NCBI GenBank assembly: GCA_913050565.1 | Contig: CAJWZW010000004.1 | Location: 1-57,676 of the forward strand | From: an uncultured Synechococcus sp. | Lineage (GTDB): Bacteria; Cyanobacteriota; Cyanobacteriia; PCC-6307; Cyanobiaceae | Reading direction: 5' to 3' | Length of the DNA: 57,676 nt | Part shown: positions 33,443-45,533 of the stretch, piece after piece | How the letters are laid out: every line of letters begins with the position of its first letter | Numbering within the stretch: the stretch's first letter is position 1 | Made by a program: the position numbers and the translations under genes | The notes under the pieces: generated by a model | What the model was told of the DNA's origin: nothing | Seen by the model: only the letters and a program-made list of their open reading frames with translations | The model's database searches: none

Positions 33443-34381
33443 TCAGGCAGAGGTGCGGCTCTGGGGGATGGAGATGCCGATGCGCTCGAGAGCCTCGATC
33501 ACTTCGTCGGCGGACTTTGATCCGAAGTTCTTGATCTCCAGGAGATCCTCGTAGCTGAAGCCCATCAGGTCGGACACGGAGTTCACCTGGGCACGCTTGA
33601 GGCAGTTGTAGGCACGAACGGAGAGATTCAGTTCCTCGAGAGGAATCTGTGCTTCTGCGGACGGCTCCGGCTCTTCTGCCGTTTCCTCCACCAAAGTGAC
33701 GGTGGCGAGAGGCTGGAACAGTTCAATCAGCTGGTTTGCTGACTGTGCCAGTGCATCATCGGGAGTGATGGATCCGTCGGTGATCACTTCCATCCGAAGC
33801 CGTTCGCGGGCGGAACCACCCTCGGCGACGGCTGTTTCATCGATGGTGAAGTTCACCCGTGTCACCGGCATGAACACCGCATCGATCTGGAGGAGATCAA
33901 TGGCGTTCGTGTCCTCCTGGTGGCGGTCGACGGGGCGGTAGCCCACCCCCCTCTCAACATGAACCTCCAGTTCAAGACTGTGGCCATCGGCAACCGTGGC
34001 GATCGGCCGATCCGCGTCCACCACCTGAACCTGGGATGAGAACTGAAGGTCTCCAGCTTTCACTTCCGCGGGCCCGGAGACGACCAGACGTCCGATCTCC
34101 AGTTCGGCGGACCGACTGCTGACAGACAGCTGTTTGCAGTTCAGCAGGATGTCGAGCACGTCCTCACGGACACCTGGGATCGTGGCGTATTCGTGATTCA
34201 CGCCGGCGATCCGGATCGCGGTGACAGCACTGCCTTCAAGGCCGCCCATCAGGACGCGGCGCAGAGCATTGCCCAATGTCGTGGCCTGGCCACGTTCGAG
34301 GGGACCGATGAGGAACACACCCGTCTGGGCGCGGTCATCGGCAACCTGATGCTCGATGCGATCGATCTGGTATTGCAACAC
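33443..34381 (-). CDS. rpoA: RNA polymerase alpha subunit
   Basis: [61 protein letters not shown]. Confidence 0.99.
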   Translation of the reverse strand: MLQYQIDRIEHQVADDRAQTGVFLIGPLERGQATTLGNALRRVLMGGLEGSAVTAIRIAGVNHEYATIPGVREDVLDILLNCKQLSVSSRSAELEIGRLVVSGPAEVKAGDLQFSSQVQVVDADRPIATVADGHSLELEVHVERGVGYRPVDRHQEDTNAIDLLQIDAVFMPVTRVNFTIDETAVAEGGSARERLRMEVITDGSITPDDALAQSANQLIELFQPLATVTLVEETAEEPEPSAEAQIPLEELNLSVRAYNCLKRAQVNSVSDLMGFSYEDLLEIKNFGSKSADEVIEALERIGISIPQSRTSA

Positions 34382-34424
34382 GGCTGATGCGGGGTAGGGA
34401 GCGAAAACCGGGAAACGGCGCGAT

Positions 34425-34817
34425 TCAGACGCGTCGGCGCTTGGGCCGCCGGCAACCGTTATGCGGCAATGGGGTGACGTCGCGGATCAGGGTGATTTCC
34501 AGGCCGGCAACCTGCAGAGCCCGGATCGCTGTTTCACGACCTGAACCAGGACCTTTCACCAGGACCTCGATTTGGCGCATGCCCTGTTCCAGGGCCCGAC
34601 GTGCGGCAGCTTCGGCAGCGGTTTGTGCAGCGAAGGGCGTGCCTTTACGAGCACCCTTGAAGCCACTGGCTCCGGCAGACGACCAGGCGATGACTTCGCC
34701 TGCTGTGTCGGTGATCGACACGATCGTGTTGTTGAAGGTGCTCTGGATATGCGCAACTCCGTTGGGAACGTTGCGTTTGGCCTTCTTGGGGCCTGATTTT
34801 TTGGCGGTTTTGGCCAT
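34425..34817 (-). CDS. rpsK: 30S ribosomal protein S11
   Basis: [47 protein letters not shown]. Confidence 0.98.
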   Translation of the reverse strand: MAKTAKKSGPKKAKRNVPNGVAHIQSTFNNTIVSITDTAGEVIAWSSAGASGFKGARKGTPFAAQTAAEAAARRALEQGMRQIEVLVKGPGSGRETAIRALQVAGLEITLIRDVTPLPHNGCRRPKRRRV

Positions 34818-34853
34818 GGGCCGATGCAGCTCTGGTGAGGGACGAGGGAGGGA

Positions 34854-35219
34854 TTACTTCTTCTTGCCGGCCACGGTCTTGCGGGCGCCGCGCCGGGTCC
34901 GCGCATTCGTACGCGTCCGCTGGCCACGCACAGGCAGGCTCATGCGATGACGACGGCCCCGGAGGCAGCCAATGTCCTGGAGGCGCTTGAGGGCCATTCC
35001 CTCCTGACGGCGCAGATCACCTTCAACGGTGAAGGCATCGGCGGCACCACGCAGTTTCTGCAGGTCGGCGTCTTCGAGGTCCTTCACCCGTGTGTCCGGG
35101 TTCACACCGGTCTGCGCCAAAATTGTCTTGGCCCGGGTGGGTCCAATTCCGTAGATGTAGGTCAGAGACACTTCAACCCGCTTGTCGCGGGGAATGTCAA
35201 CGCCGGCGATCCGTGCCAC
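34854..35219 (-). CDS. rpsM: 30S ribosomal protein S13
   Basis: [34 protein letters not shown]. Confidence 0.98.
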   Translation of the reverse strand: MARIAGVDIPRDKRVEVSLTYIYGIGPTRAKTILAQTGVNPDTRVKDLEDADLQKLRGAADAFTVEGDLRRQEGMALKRLQDIGCLRGRRHRMSLPVRGQRTRTNARTRRGARKTVAGKKK

Positions 35220-35314
35220 GAAGATTCAATCGAGAGGGACATGAGCCTCCGTTGCACGGAGGCGGTGGTTGTTGGCCAGACAGAGAGTGAGGCCGGTGTT
35301 GCAGGGGCTGGGCT

Positions 35315-35431
35315 TCAGCCCTGACGCTGCTTGTTGCGGGGACGCTTCTTGTTGATCACGTAGATGCGACCCCTGCGCCGGACGATCTGATCGTCAGGGC
35401 TAATTTTTTTGACTGAGGAACGCACCTTCAT
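35315..35431 (-). CDS. rpmJ: 50S ribosomal protein L36, cysteine-free form (38 aa)
   Basis: Manual translation [38 protein letters not shown]; between adk and rpsM; absent from ORF track. Confidence 0.93.
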
Positions 35432-35477
35432 GGGGCGAAGCTCTCCCAATTTCCAAACGGCAACCGTATCACACGGG

Positions 35478-36029
35478 TCAACTCAGGGACTCACGAATTC
35501 TTTCCGTGATCACCTCCACGCTCCCGTGAGCCGGGACGGAGGTCAGAAGCCCTTTGTCGCGATAGAAATTGATGAGCGGGGCTGTTTTTTCGCGATAAAC
35601 CTCAAGTCGGTTCCGGATCACCGTTTCGTTGTCATCGGCACGACCCCGGGCCAGCAGACGCTCGATCAGCACGGCGTCATCAAGCTCCAGAAGAATCACG
35701 GCCTCGATCGACTGTTGCAGCTCCGCCAGCAGTGGTTCAAGTGCTTCGGCCTGGGGCACGGTGCGAGGAAAGCCATCGAGCAGCCAACCTTGTCCGCTCA
35801 GGTTTTTCATCTGGCTTTCGACGATGGCGAGCACAAGGGCATCACTCACCAGCTCGCCACGGTTCATCACGGCCTCAGCCTCCTTGCCGAGCTCCGTGCC
35901 AGCAGCCACCTCACTGCGCAGCAGATCTCCGGTGGAAAGATGCTTCATTCCACCGGATTCGCAGAGCATTGCGGCCTGGGTGCCTTTGCCGGCTCCGGGA
36001 GGGCCGAGGAAGAGAAGGCGGGTTTTCAT
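35478..36029 (-). CDS. adk: Adenylate kinase
   Basis: [21 protein letters not shown]...[15 protein letters not shown]. Confidence 0.98.
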
Positions 36030-36077
36030 CGTTCGCTTGGAAGTTCGAAATGGAAGGATGCGCTTCTGCGCAATGGA

Positions 36078-37397
36078 TCATTGGCGGACCAGACCTTCGT
36101 AGCGCTGAGAGATCACGTAGGTCTGCACCTGTTTGGCGGTGTCGATTGCCACCCCCACAAGAATCAGCAGGGAGGTGGCCCCAAGCCCCTGGAAGGTCTG
36201 CACATTGGTGGCCCGCTCAACGGCGGCAGGGATGATCGCAACGGCTCCCAGGAACAGGCCACCCAGGAGGGTCAGGCGGTTCTGGACTCCCGACAGATAC
36301 GTTGCGGTTGCGCTGCCCGGGCGAACTCCCGGGATGGCAACGCCCCCTTTCTTGAGGTTGGAGGCGATGTCGGTGGGATTCACCGTGAGCGAGGCGTAAA
36401 AGTAGGAGAAACCCAGAATCAGGCTGAAGAACATCAGCGTGTAGGGCCATGGGTTGGCAGCACCGGGGTTGAGGCTGCTGGCAGCGCGGATCAACCACTC
36501 ACTTTTGGTGACGTTGGCCAGGGTGACGGGGAGAATGAAAAGTGCCGACGCGAAGATGATCGGCATCACGCCACCGGCATTGAGCTTCAGGGGCAGGTAG
36601 CTCTGGCGCGTGGGGAGAACTCCGGCGCCACCGATCTGACGCTTGGCGCTCACGATGGGAATGCGGCGAGCACCCTCCTGCACAAAGATGATTCCGACAA
36701 TCGTTGCCAGGAAAACCAGCAGGAGGACAACGATCCCGAGAACCGTGTTTCTGTCACCTGTCTGAGCGGCTTCAATGGTCGCTCCCAGAGTTCTGGGCAA
36801 GGACGCAACGATGTTCAGAAAAATCACCAGGGAAGCTCCCTGGCCAATGCCGCGTTCGGTGATCACTTCGCTGATCCACATCACCACCATCGATCCCGTC
36901 ACGAGGCAGAGGGCCGTCTGAACGACGAACACCGACTGGCTGATCCCTTCCACCGCGTATTGGCGCAGGATCAGAGCGAAAATCACGCTCTGGATCAACC
37001 CCCAACCCAGTGAGACGTAGCGGGTGATCTGGGCGATTTTGCGGCGGCCTGCCTCGCCTTCGTTCTTCTGCAGATCCTCCAGTTGCGGGATCGCTCCCGT
37101 CAGAAGCTGGAGAATGATCGAGGCGTTGATGAACGGCAGGATTCCCAGGGCAAACACCCCGAGCGTCGAGATGCCTCCGCCCGTGAAAATGTCCAGGAAC
37201 CCCAGCAGTGAGCCGCCCTGTTCGATGAAGCTGGCGAAGGCGTCTCGATCAATCCCTGGAATGGGGATGTAGATCCCGAAACGAACCAGCAGCAACAGCC
37301 CCAGGGTGGTGAGGACCCGGTTGCGCAGGCCGGCATTGCCGATCAGTTGACTGATGACTTCAGCGGCGTTGGGGTTGCGTCCCCGACTGACAAGCAT
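36078..37397 (-). CDS. secY: Preprotein translocase subunit SecY
   Basis: 439 aa polytopic protein, LLLLVRFGIYIPIPGIDRDAF...QRYEGLVRQ; spc operon position. Confidence 0.98.
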   Translation of the reverse strand: MLVSRGRNPNAAEVISQLIGNAGLRNRVLTTLGLLLLVRFGIYIPIPGIDRDAFASFIEQGGSLLGFLDIFTGGGISTLGVFALGILPFINASIILQLLTGAIPQLEDLQKNEGEAGRRKIAQITRYVSLGWGLIQSVIFALILRQYAVEGISQSVFVVQTALCLVTGSMVVMWISEVITERGIGQGASLVIFLNIVASLPRTLGATIEAAQTGDRNTVLGIVVLLLVFLATIVGIIFVQEGARRIPIVSAKRQIGGAGVLPTRQSYLPLKLNAGGVMPIIFASALFILPVTLANVTKSEWLIRAASSLNPGAANPWPYTLMFFSLILGFSYFYASLTVNPTDIASNLKKGGVAIPGVRPGSATATYLSGVQNRLTLLGGLFLGAVAIIPAAVERATNVQTFQGLGATSLLILVGVAIDTAKQVQTYVISQRYEGLVRQ

Positions 37398-37501
37398 GGA
37401 CAGGAGGAATGGGGTGGGCTGGATGCAGCAAAGCCGCCCGTGGACCGAAGTCCAGCGGACGGCTCAGACCATAGAACTGACGGTGGTGTGACCCGATCCG
37501 T

Positions 37502-37954
37502 TCAGTCCAGGATTTCGCAGCTGCCGCCTGCGGCTTCGATCTTGGTCCGGGCTGAGGCTGTGAAAGCAGCGGCCTGAACCGTCAACTTCACGCCGAGATC
37601 GCCGTTGCCCAGAATCTTCAGCGGGTGCTTTGGACTGGTGACAATCCCAGCCTTCACCAGGGAGTCCAGATTCACTGTGCTGCCATCCTTGAGTGAGCTC
37701 AAGGCCGACACATTGAGCACCGTGAAGTGCTTCTGGTTCACCAGGGGGAAGTGCTTCAGCTTCGGGACCCGGCGGTAGAGAGGCATCTGACCACCCTCGA
37801 ATCCGGGGCGGGTGGGCCGACCGGAACGGGACTTCTGGCCACGCATGCCGAATCCACAGCTGGCTCCCTGCCCTGCCGCGATGCCACGGCCCTTGCGCAG
37901 TTTGCGACGGCGAGCGCCCTTGTTGGGCTTAAGAGAATCAAGTCGGAGAGTCAT
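37502..37954 (-). CDS. rplO: 50S ribosomal protein L15
   Basis: [45 protein letters not shown]. Confidence 0.98.
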   Translation of the reverse strand: MTLRLDSLKPNKGARRRKLRKGRGIAAGQGASCGFGMRGQKSRSGRPTRPGFEGGQMPLYRRVPKLKHFPLVNQKHFTVLNVSALSSLKDGSTVNLDSLVKAGIVTSPKHPLKILGNGDLGVKLTVQAAAFTASARTKIEAAGGSCEILD

Positions 37955-37960
37955 CGCGAA

Positions 37961-38599
37961 TCAGGAGTAGATCTGCTCGAGGGAGATTCCCCGTTCCTTT
38001 GCTGTCTCTTTGTGAGTGCGCAGGAGAGACAGGGCCACCATGGCAGCCCGTGCGTTGTTCAGGGGTGTTTTGCTGCCCAGACGTTTGGCCAGGACATTCT
38101 TGATGCCGGCCAGTTCCAGAACGGTGCGGATGGAACCACCAGCGATCACGCCGGTACCGGGTGCAGCAGGACGGATCAGGACACTGGCCGCACCATCACG
38201 GCCGTTCGAGAGGGTCGGGATGGAGTTGTGCCGGGTCAGTGGCACCTTGACCATCTGCTTTTTGCCATCGGCGACGCCTTTGCGGACGGCACCGATGACA
38301 TCGCCGGCCTTGCCGACACCGACACCGACCTGACCTTTCTCGTTGCCGACGACAACGATGGCCCGGAAGCTCATCTTCTTGCCGCCTTTGACGGTCTTGG
38401 AGACACGGCGGATCTGAACCACGCGCTCCTGCCATTCTGAGTCGCGCTCCTGTCCGCGACGGCCACCGCGGCGGTCACCGCGACGGTCACCGCGACCACG
38501 GCGCTGTTCCTGCTGTTGTTGCTGGCCATCCGCTGCTGCAGGCACGTCGGCCGCGCCCGGCACGGCATTGGCGTTGGACTGGGGGGAGGAATCGGTCAT
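37961..38599 (-). CDS. rpsE: 30S ribosomal protein S5 with poly-Q/RGG-rich N-terminal extension
   Basis: [46 protein letters not shown]. Confidence 0.98.
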   Translation of the reverse strand: MTDSSPQSNANAVPGAADVPAAADGQQQQQEQRRGRGDRRGDRRGGRRGQERDSEWQERVVQIRRVSKTVKGGKKMSFRAIVVVGNEKGQVGVGVGKAGDVIGAVRKGVADGKKQMVKVPLTRHNSIPTLSNGRDGAASVLIRPAAPGTGVIAGGSIRTVLELAGIKNVLAKRLGSKTPLNNARAAMVALSLLRTHKETAKERGISLEQIYS

Positions 38600-38612
38600 G
38601 GGTTAGCAGGAG

Positions 38613-38981
38613 TCAGAACTGAAGGCCCGCTTCCCGGGCGGCGTCGGCAAGGGCTTTCACCCGACCGTGGTACAGGTTGCCACCACGATCGAAGACCACC
38701 TGCTGGATGCCTTTGGCGATGGCTCGTTTGGCCACCAGTGCGCCAACGGCGACCGAAGCATCACAACTGCCGCCATTGGCCTTGAGGCCGGACCGCAGTT
38801 CCTTGTCGACGGTCGATGCAGAACACAGCGTGCTCTGGGCTGCATCGTCGATGAGCTGGGCGTAGATGTGATTGTTCGAGCGGAACACCGCCAGTCTTGG
38901 ACGATCGGAGGTTCCGCTGATGTGGCGACGCAGCCGCCGGTGGCGTTTTTGCGTCTGTTGTTTGCGTGAAAGTTTGGACAT
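38613..38981 (-). CDS. rplR: 50S ribosomal protein L18
   Basis: [32 protein letters not shown]. Confidence 0.98.
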   Translation of the reverse strand: MSKLSRKQQTQKRHRRLRRHISGTSDRPRLAVFRSNNHIYAQLIDDAAQSTLCSASTVDKELRSGLKANGGSCDASVAVGALVAKRAIAKGIQQVVFDRGGNLYHGRVKALADAAREAGLQF

Positions 38982-39014
38982 GCTGAGGAGTGGGTGGGAC
39001 GGTCAGGACAAGGC

Positions 39015-39554
39015 TTATTTCTTGCCGGACTTGCCCGCCTTGCGCAGGATCCACTCGCCTTCGTAGCGGATGCCTTTGCCCTTGTAGGGCTCGGGAGGAC
39101 GAATGGCGCGGACCTTGGCGGCTTCGTTGCCCACCAGTTCCTTGTCGATGCCGGAGACGATCACCTTGGTGTTGTTCTCCACCTTGAAGGTGATTCCATC
39201 GGGCGGATTCACTTCCACCGGGTGGCTGTAGCCGGCGCTCACCACAAGAGTTTTGCCCTTGACCTGGGCCCTTGAGCCCACACCGATGATTTCAAGACTC
39301 TTGCTGTAGCCGTTGTTCACACCTTCGATCATGTTCGCCACGAGAGCCCGGCAGAGGCCGTGCCGCTCGCGGGAGAACCGCTTGGTGCTCGTTGGAGAAA
39401 CGACGATGAGGTTGTTCTCCTGACTGACGCTGACGCCTTCAGGAAGGGTGCGTTCCAGTTCGCCCTTGGGTCCTTTGACCTTGACGGTCAGACCATCAAG
39501 GGACACGGTCACCTTCTCGGGGACGGGAACGGGGTTTTTACCAATACGTGACAT
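39015..39554 (-). CDS. rplF: 50S ribosomal protein L6
   Basis: [33 protein letters not shown]. Confidence 0.98.
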   Translation of the reverse strand: MSRIGKNPVPVPEKVTVSLDGLTVKVKGPKGELERTLPEGVSVSQENNLIVVSPTSTKRFSRERHGLCRALVANMIEGVNNGYSKSLEIIGVGSRAQVKGKTLVVSAGYSHPVEVNPPDGITFKVENNTKVIVSGIDKELVGNEAAKVRAIRPPEPYKGKGIRYEGEWILRKAGKSGKK

Positions 39555-39568
39555 GGTTCAGCTCCGGA

Positions 39569-39970
39569 TCAGTAGACGTAACAGAGCACTTCGCCACCAA
39601 CGCCTTCGCGTCGGGCATCGCGGTCGCTCATCACTCCCTTGGAGGTGGAGATGATGGCGACACCGAGTCCGCCAAGGACTTTGGGCAGGCCGCGGGTGTT
39701 CTTGTAGATGCGCAGGCCTGGCTTGCTGACCCGCTGCATCGAGCGAATGGTGGGGAGACGGTGCTTGCCGCTGTACTTGAGGGCGAGCACCAGTTCAGTG
39801 CGGACGCCTTCACCCTGTTCGCTGATCTCGGAGATGAAGCCCTCCTGCTGCAGCACCTTCGCGATGCTGCGGGTCATCCGCGAAGCGGGGATCTTGGTGG
39901 TCTCGTGACGCTTCTCACTCGCATTGCGAATGCGAGTGAGCATGTCGGAAATGGGATCGTGGTTGGCCAT
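39569..39970 (-). CDS. rpsH: 30S ribosomal protein S8
   Basis: [33 protein letters not shown]. Confidence 0.98.
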   Translation of the reverse strand: MANHDPISDMLTRIRNASEKRHETTKIPASRMTRSIAKVLQQEGFISEISEQGEGVRTELVLALKYSGKHRLPTIRSMQRVSKPGLRIYKNTRGLPKVLGGLGVAIISTSKGVMSDRDARREGVGGEVLCYVY

Positions 39971-39989
39971 AGGTGTCGACAGGGAGGGC

Positions 39990-40529
39990 TCAGTTGCTCT
40001 GGAACGGCATTCCCATCTCGCGGAGGAGGGCCCGGCCCTCTTCGTCTGAACGGGCAGTGGTCACGATGGTGATGTCCATGCCTCTGATGGCATCGATTTT
40101 GTCGAAGGAGATCTCCGGGAAGATGATCTGCTCGCGCACCCCAAGGGTGTAGTTGCCACGCCCGTCGAAGCTCTTCGGGCTCACACCGCGGAAGTCGCGG
40201 ATGCGGGGCAGCGCCAGGTTGATCAGGCGCTCCAGGAAGGCGTACATCCGGTCACCGCGCAGGGTGACAGCACAGCCAATCGGCATGCCCTGGCGGATCT
40301 TGAAGCCAGCGATGGCCTTTTTGGCACGGGTCACAACGACCTTCTGGCCGGTGATCTGAGCCAGCTCGTTCACCGAGGCCTCAAGGGACTTGGCGTTGGC
40401 GGCGGCTTCTCCGAGTCCCCGGTTGACGGTGACTTTCACCACCTTGGGAACTTCGTGGATGTTGGTGAGGGAGAGATCTTTTTTCAGCTTGGGCTGAATG
40501 GTCTCCCGGTAGCGCTTCTTGAGTGACAT
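39990..40529 (-). CDS. rplE: 50S ribosomal protein L5
   Basis: [42 protein letters not shown]. Confidence 0.98.
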   Translation of the reverse strand: MSLKKRYRETIQPKLKKDLSLTNIHEVPKVVKVTVNRGLGEAAANAKSLEASVNELAQITGQKVVVTRAKKAIAGFKIRQGMPIGCAVTLRGDRMYAFLERLINLALPRIRDFRGVSPKSFDGRGNYTLGVREQIIFPEISFDKIDAIRGMDITIVTTARSDEEGRALLREMGMPFQSN

Positions 40530-40569
40530 AACGGGGTGAGTTGCTTCTGGGCTTGGTCAGAAGTCAGGT

Positions 40570-40926
40570 TCAGTCGATGACTTCACCGGTTTTCTTCAGC
40601 CGGCGTTTTTTGGTGCCGTCCTTTTCAACGACGATTTCAACGCGGCTGGCCACCTTCTTGGCGGTCGAAAAAAGCATCACGTTCGAAGCATGCAGGGCAG
40701 CCTCTTCGGTGACGATCCTTCCGGATTCGCCTTCCTGGGTGGGTTTTTCGTGACGTGTGCGCATGTTCACGCCTTCCACGACCACGCGGTTCTCGTTGGG
40801 AAGGGTGCGCAGAACAGCACCGGTCTTGCCCTTGTCCTTTCCGGTGATCACCTGAACGGTGTCACCTTTGCGGATGCGCATCTTGATGCGATCACTGGCC
40901 TTGGCCTTGGTGGTTGCAGTCGCCAT
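40570..40926 (-). CDS. rplX: 50S ribosomal protein L24
   Basis: [48 protein letters not shown]. Confidence 0.98.
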   Translation of the reverse strand: MATATTKAKASDRIKMRIRKGDTVQVITGKDKGKTGAVLRTLPNENRVVVEGVNMRTRHEKPTQEGESGRIVTEEAALHASNVMLFSTAKKVASRVEIVVEKDGTKKRRLKKTGEVID

Positions 40927-40928
40927 GG

Positions 40929-41294
40929 TCAGATCACCTCCGGAGCGAGGGACACGATTTTGGTGAAGCTGCGCTCACGCAGTTCACGGGCAACCGGTCC
41001 GAAGACGCGAGTGCCTTTCGGGTTCTTGTCGTCGTTGATGATCACGGCGGCGTTGTCGTCAAACCGGATGGAATTACCGGTTTCACGACGCATGGTGGCT
41101 TTCGTGCGAACCACAACAGCCTTGACCACGTCGGACTTCTTCACTCCCATGTTGGGGGCGGCATCCTTGACGGCGGCAACGATCACGTCGCCCACGTGGG
41201 CGTAGCGACGGTTGGTGCCCAGCACCCGGATGCACTGGATGCGCTTGGCGCCACTGTTGTCGGCGACGCTCAGATAGGTCTCCTGCTGGATCAT
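40929..41294 (-). CDS. rplN: 50S ribosomal protein L14
   Basis: [26 protein letters not shown]. Confidence 0.98.
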   Translation of the reverse strand: MIQQETYLSVADNSGAKRIQCIRVLGTNRRYAHVGDVIVAAVKDAAPNMGVKKSDVVKAVVVRTKATMRRETGNSIRFDDNAAVIINDDKNPKGTRVFGPVARELRERSFTKIVSLAPEVI

Positions 41295-41569
41295 GCTTTC
41301 ACCTCAGCTTCTTTGGCTTCACCCTTGGGGCTGTGGCTGAGAACTTCGGCGATGGCCCAGCGTTTGTGCCGGCTCATCGGACGGGTTTCAGTGATGCGCA
41401 CACGATCTCCGACGCGACAGGAGTTGTCTTCGTCGTGAGCCTTGTAGCGGGTGGTGCGGCTGACCGTCTTCTTGTAGATGGGATGGGGGAAGCGGCTTTC
41501 CACCGCGACCACCACCGTTTTTTCCATCTTGTCGCTGACGACGGTGCCGACCCTTTCCTTGACTGCCAT
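41291..41569 (-). CDS. rpsQ: 30S ribosomal protein S17
   Basis: [34 protein letters not shown]; 4-nt ATGA overlap with rplN. Confidence 0.98.
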   Translation of the reverse strand: MAVKERVGTVVSDKMEKTVVVAVESRFPHPIYKKTVSRTTRYKAHDEDNSCRVGDRVRITETRPMSRHKRWAIAEVLSHSPKGEAKEAEVKA

Positions 41570-41586
41570 GGTTACGGAGTGGGGGA

Positions 41587-41796
41587 TCAGGAGGCGGTGG
41601 AGCGCTGGCGCTCCGTCTGCACCGTCAGCATCTGGGCCAGCTTGATGCGGACCTCTTTGAAACGGTGCGTGTTGGCGAGTTGGCGTGTGGCCTGCTCGAA
41701 ACGGAGCTGGAACAGCTCACGGCGAAGGCCGTCGATCTGCTCGGTCAGTTCCGAATCGGAGAGGCTGCGCACATCGGCGGCGTTGGGACGGGCCAT
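41587..41796 (-). CDS. rpmC: 50S ribosomal protein L29
   Basis: [44 protein letters not shown]. Confidence 0.97.
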   Translation of the reverse strand: MARPNAADVRSLSDSELTEQIDGLRRELFQLRFEQATRQLANTHRFKEVRIKLAQMLTVQTERQRSTAS

Positions 41797-41798
41797 GG

Positions 41799-42275
41799 TC
41801 AGGACTCCACGGTGACGGCTTCAGAAGCTGCCGGGGCCTCGGCTCCAGCCTTCTGCTCCTGTTCATCCAGCTGGATGAACTTGGTCTTCACGGGCAGCTT
41901 GTACTGCGCAAGGCGCATGGCTTCCCGAGCAATTTCGGGGGTGATTTCATCACCACCCATCTCGAAAAGGATCCGCCCGGGCTTGATCACCGCAACCCAG
42001 AATTCCGGGTTGCCCTTACCGGAACCCATGCGGGTTTCAGCGGCTCTCATCGTCACGGACTTATCCGGGAAGATCCGAATCCAGATCTTTCCACCCCGCT
42101 TGACGTAGCGGGTCATGGCACGACGGCTGGCCTCGATCTGGCGCGAGGTGATCCAGCCGCATTCCTGTGCCTGCAGAGCGAACTGACCGAAGGCGATGGT
42201 GTTGCCACGAGTGGCGACACCGCGCATGCGGCCGCGTTGCTGCTTACGGAATTTGACGCGTTTTGGACTCAGCAT
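41799..42275 (-). CDS. rplP: 50S ribosomal protein L16
   Basis: [72 protein letters not shown]. Confidence 0.98.
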   Translation of the reverse strand: MLSPKRVKFRKQQRGRMRGVATRGNTIAFGQFALQAQECGWITSRQIEASRRAMTRYVKRGGKIWIRIFPDKSVTMRAAETRMGSGKGNPEFWVAVIKPGRILFEMGGDEITPEIAREAMRLAQYKLPVKTKFIQLDEQEQKAGAEAPAASEAVTVES

Positions 42276-42291
42276 GGTTCAGGCCTCCTGT

Positions 42292-43023
42292 TCAACCCTC
42301 GTTGGAGCGGTCTTCGAACTGTTGGGGCCTGCGACCGGCCCGACGCCGCGGGGTTGCCCCCACTGGCAGCTGTTGCTGGGCTTCGTCGCCCAGCACTTCG
42401 CCTTTAAACACCCAGACCTTGATGCCGAGCACCCCATAGGTGGTGCTGGCGACCTTGGTGGCGTAGTCGATGTCAGCGCGAAGGGTGTGCAGAGGCACCC
42501 GACCTTCACGCGTCCACTCGGTACGAGCGATCTCAGCACCATTCAGGCGTCCTGAAACCTGGATTTTCAGGCCCAGAACACCCGCTCGCTGTGCTCGCTG
42601 CACGGCCATGCGGATCGTGCGACGGAATGCCACACGTTTCTCAAGTTGCTGAGCGATGTATTCGGCAAGTAGGAAAGCGTCGGCGTCGACACGCTCGACC
42701 TCGACCACATTGATCCGAACCTGACGGTTCAGATCACCGACGGTTTTCTGGATGCCGGAGCGCAGCTCTTCGATGCCACTGCCCTGGCGTCCAACCAACA
42801 CGCCGGGGCGTGCGGTTTTCAGCTCAACTTCGAGCTGATCGGCCTTGCGGGCGATCAGCACATCACTGATACCGGCGGAGCCGTATTTCTTGTGGATGAA
42901 CTTGCGAATCCGATCGTCCTCCTGAAGGAGGCTCGGATAACTCTTGCTGGGTGCGTACCAGCGTGACCGGTGCTCCTGGGTAATCCCCAGGCGTAAGCCG
43001 GTTGGATGGATTTTGTGTCCCAT
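42292..43023 (-). CDS. rpsC: 30S ribosomal protein S3
   Basis: [24 protein letters not shown]; start corrected to 43023. Confidence 0.98.
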   Translation of the reverse strand: MGHKIHPTGLRLGITQEHRSRWYAPSKSYPSLLQEDDRIRKFIHKKYGSAGISDVLIARKADQLEVELKTARPGVLVGRQGSGIEELRSGIQKTVGDLNRQVRINVVEVERVDADAFLLAEYIAQQLEKRVAFRRTIRMAVQRAQRAGVLGLKIQVSGRLNGAEIARTEWTREGRVPLHTLRADIDYATKVASTTYGVLGIKVWVFKGEVLGDEAQQQLPVGATPRRRAGRRPQQFEDRSNEG

Positions 43024-43042
43024 CAGTCGGGGTGCTCGGGGG

Positions 43043-43408
43043 TCAGGAGTCGGTCTGGGGTGCCACAGCAATGCTGATGTGGCAGGTCTGCTTTTTGATC
43101 GCGAAAGCGCGACCTTGGGCACGGGGGCGGTAGCGCTTCATGGATGGACCCATGTCTGCGCTGGCCTGGGAGATCACCAGGGTTGAAGGGTCAAGTCCGA
43201 GGTTGTGCTCGGCATTGGCCACTGCAGAACGCAGAACCTTGGTGATGGGACCCGTGGAGCGGTAAGGCATGAACTCGAGCATGATCAGCGCATCGCGATA
43301 ACTGCGACCGCGGATCTGATCGAGAACCCGCCGGACCTTGGACACGGAGCCGCGGATGAAGCGACCGTGGGCTTGGGCGGTAGTTGCCGTTGGGGATGAC
43401 GTTGTCAT
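43043..43408 (-). CDS. rplV: 50S ribosomal protein L22
   Basis: [39 protein letters not shown]; start corrected to 43408. Confidence 0.97.
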   Translation of the reverse strand: MTTSSPTATTAQAHGRFIRGSVSKVRRVLDQIRGRSYRDALIMLEFMPYRSTGPITKVLRSAVANAEHNLGLDPSTLVISQASADMGPSMKRYRPRAQGRAFAIKKQTCHISIAVAPQTDS

Positions 43409-43412
43409 GGTC

Positions 43413-43688
43413 TCAGCGGCCTCCTTTCTTGTCTTTGATGTGGCCTTTAAAGGTGCGGGTGGGGGCGAATTCGCCAAGCTTGTGGCCCACCATCTGTTCA
43501 GTCACGAAGACCGGCACGTGGGTGCGGCCGTTGTGAACCGCGATTGTGTGGCCGATCATCATCGGCAGGATCGTGGAAGCCCTTGACCACGTTTTGATCA
43601 CCGATTTGTCATCGGCGGCGTTTTGCTTTTCAACCTTGCGAAGCAGGCTGTCGGCAATGAAGGGGCCTTTTTTAAGTGAACGTCCCAT
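43413..43688 (-). CDS. rpsS: 30S ribosomal protein S19
   Basis: [54 protein letters not shown]. Confidence 0.98.
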   Translation of the reverse strand: MGRSLKKGPFIADSLLRKVEKQNAADDKSVIKTWSRASTILPMMIGHTIAVHNGRTHVPVFVTEQMVGHKLGEFAPTRTFKGHIKDKKGGR

Positions 43689-43723
43689 GGCGGATTAAGC
43701 GAACGACAGAATGGTGAGCAGCA

Positions 43724-44587
43724 TCATGAGTCGCGTCCGCCACGGCTCCGCTTGGAGGTCTTGCGACGTTTGCGGAGGACGAACTTGTTACTCGGCTTGT
43801 TGCGCTTGCGGGTCTTGAGTCCCAGCGCAGGCTTGCCCCACGGGGTTACAGGACCGGAACGCCCGATCGGAGCTCGGCCTTCACCACCACCATGGGGGTG
43901 GTCGCAGGGATTCATCACACTGCCTCGCACCTGAGGTCGGCGTCCGAGCCAGCGCCGGCGCCCAGCCTTGCCAAGGCTGGTGTTGCGGATCTCCGAGTTG
44001 CCGACTTCGCCGATGGTGGCGTAGCACTCACGGCGCACCAGGCGAACCTCAGTGGATGGCAGTTTCAGGGCGACGTAATCGCCCTCCTTGGCCATCACCT
44101 GAGCGCTGGCTCCGGCAGTTCGGACCATTTGTCCACCGCGACCGGCGTAAAGCTCGACACAGTGAACGCTGGAACCGAGGGGAATGTCAGAGAGCGGCAT
44201 GGCGTTGCCGATCTCGATAGGAGATTCAGGTCCTGAGACCACTGTCTGACCGATGGTGACTCCTGCTGGAGCCAGGATGTATCTCTTCTCACCATCGGTG
44301 TAGAAGAGAAGGGCCAGCCGCGCATTGCGGTGCGGGTCGTAGTGAATGGCGGCCACCTTGGCGGGGACGCCGTGCTTGTTGCGTCGGAAATCGACGATGC
44401 GGTATTGCCGCTTGTGGCCACCGCCACGATGGCGACAGGTGATCACGCCGCGGTTGTTGCGTCCCTTGCGGCGGTGCTTGGACACCACAAGCGAACGCTC
44501 CGGCTTGCGGCCGGTGACTTCACTGAAGTCGGTGACGACCCGGGTGCGGGTACCGGGTGTGTAGGGGCGGAAGGTACGGATTGCCAT
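43724..44587 (-). CDS. rplB: 50S ribosomal protein L2
   Basis: [25 protein letters not shown]...[22 protein letters not shown]. Confidence 0.99.
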   Translation of the reverse strand: MAIRTFRPYTPGTRTRVVTDFSEVTGRKPERSLVVSKHRRKGRNNRGVITCRHRGGGHKRQYRIVDFRRNKHGVPAKVAAIHYDPHRNARLALLFYTDGEKRYILAPAGVTIGQTVVSGPESPIEIGNAMPLSDIPLGSSVHCVELYAGRGGQMVRTAGASAQVMAKEGDYVALKLPSTEVRLVRRECYATIGEVGNSEIRNTSLGKAGRRRWLGRRPQVRGSVMNPCDHPHGGGEGRAPIGRSGPVTPWGKPALGLKTRKRNKPSNKFVLRKRRKTSKRSRGGRDS

Positions 44588-44602
44588 GACGTTTCAGACC
44601 CC

Positions 44603-44905
44603 TCAGGACTCAGGGAAGAGTTGGATGGAGTTGCCCTCAGCGAGGCGCACCACAGCCTTCTTCACCTGAGAGCGCTTGCCGGCAAATTTGCCGACCCGAC
44701 GACTGCGGCGGGGAGGATTCATGGTGCTCACGCCGGTGACCTTGACATCGAATAGCTGCTCAACAGCGGCTTTGATGTCGGGCTTGGCAGCTCGGTGGTC
44801 CACCTCAAAGGTGTACTGGTTCAGTTCCAGTGCTCGGGTGGCTTTTTCTGTGATGAGGGGCCTGCGGATCACATCCGCCAGGCGTCCTGTGAAGCGCTCA
44901 GTCAT
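44603..44905 (-). CDS. rplW: 50S ribosomal protein L23
   Basis: [36 protein letters not shown]; start corrected to 44905. Confidence 0.98.
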   Translation of the reverse strand: MTERFTGRLADVIRRPLITEKATRALELNQYTFEVDHRAAKPDIKAAVEQLFDVKVTGVSTMNPPRRSRRVGKFAGKRSQVKKAVVRLAEGNSIQLFPES

Positions 44906-45533
44906 CTCCGTAGACCTCCTGGATGGTTGCGAGTGCCTCTTCGCCCAACACCAATGCATTGGCGTGGAGCAGATCGAAGACGTTGAGCTGGTCAGCAGTG
45001 ATCAGCTTGACCTTCTCGAGGTTGCGAACGGACCGTTTTACAACTTCGCTAGGGGCGGTGAGCACAATCAAAACCTTCGCGTCGGCAGCAACTCCGAGGC
45101 GCCCGAGTGCGTCAACGACTTCACGGGTTTTTGGCGCTTCGAGGGCTGCTCCGAAGTCCTTCACCACAATCACGTCGTCGATGCGGGCCATCAGCGCGGT
45201 GCGCAGGGCCAGACGACGCTCCTTGCGATTCATCGCAAGGTTGTAGGTGCGCGGCTTGGGACCAAACACGATGCCGCCGCCGGGACGCAGAGGCGTACGG
45301 ATCGATCCCTGACGGGCACGACCGGTTCCTTTCTGCTTGTAAGGCTTGCGTCCGCCACCTCGTACTTCGGCACGGGTGAGGGTGCTTGCAGTTCCCTGAC
45401 GGCTGTGGGCCTGCTGGCGCAGCACCGCACGGTGCATCAGGTCAACGGCAGTGGTTTCCTTGGCCACCTTCAGGTCAATGGAAGCCTTGCCGGTTTCCTT
45501 GCCCTGCCAGTCACGAACAACACAATTGGCCAT
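44898..45533 (-). CDS. rplD: 50S ribosomal protein L4
   Basis: [39 protein letters not shown]; start overlaps rplC stop. Confidence 0.98.
   Translation of the reverse strand: MANCVVRDWQGKETGKASIDLKVAKETTAVDLMHRAVLRQQAHSRQGTASTLTRAEVRGGGRKPYKQKGTGRARQGSIRTPLRPGGGIVFGPKPRTYNLAMNRKERRLALRTALMARIDDVIVVKDFGAALEAPKTREVVDALGRLGVAADAKVLIVLTAPSEVVKRSVRNLEKVKLITADQLNVFDLLHANALVLGEEALATIQEVYGDD

Noticed and set aside
35409-37013. 534-aa plus-strand ORF
   Set aside because: Antisense to adk and secY; composition looks like a frame shadow.
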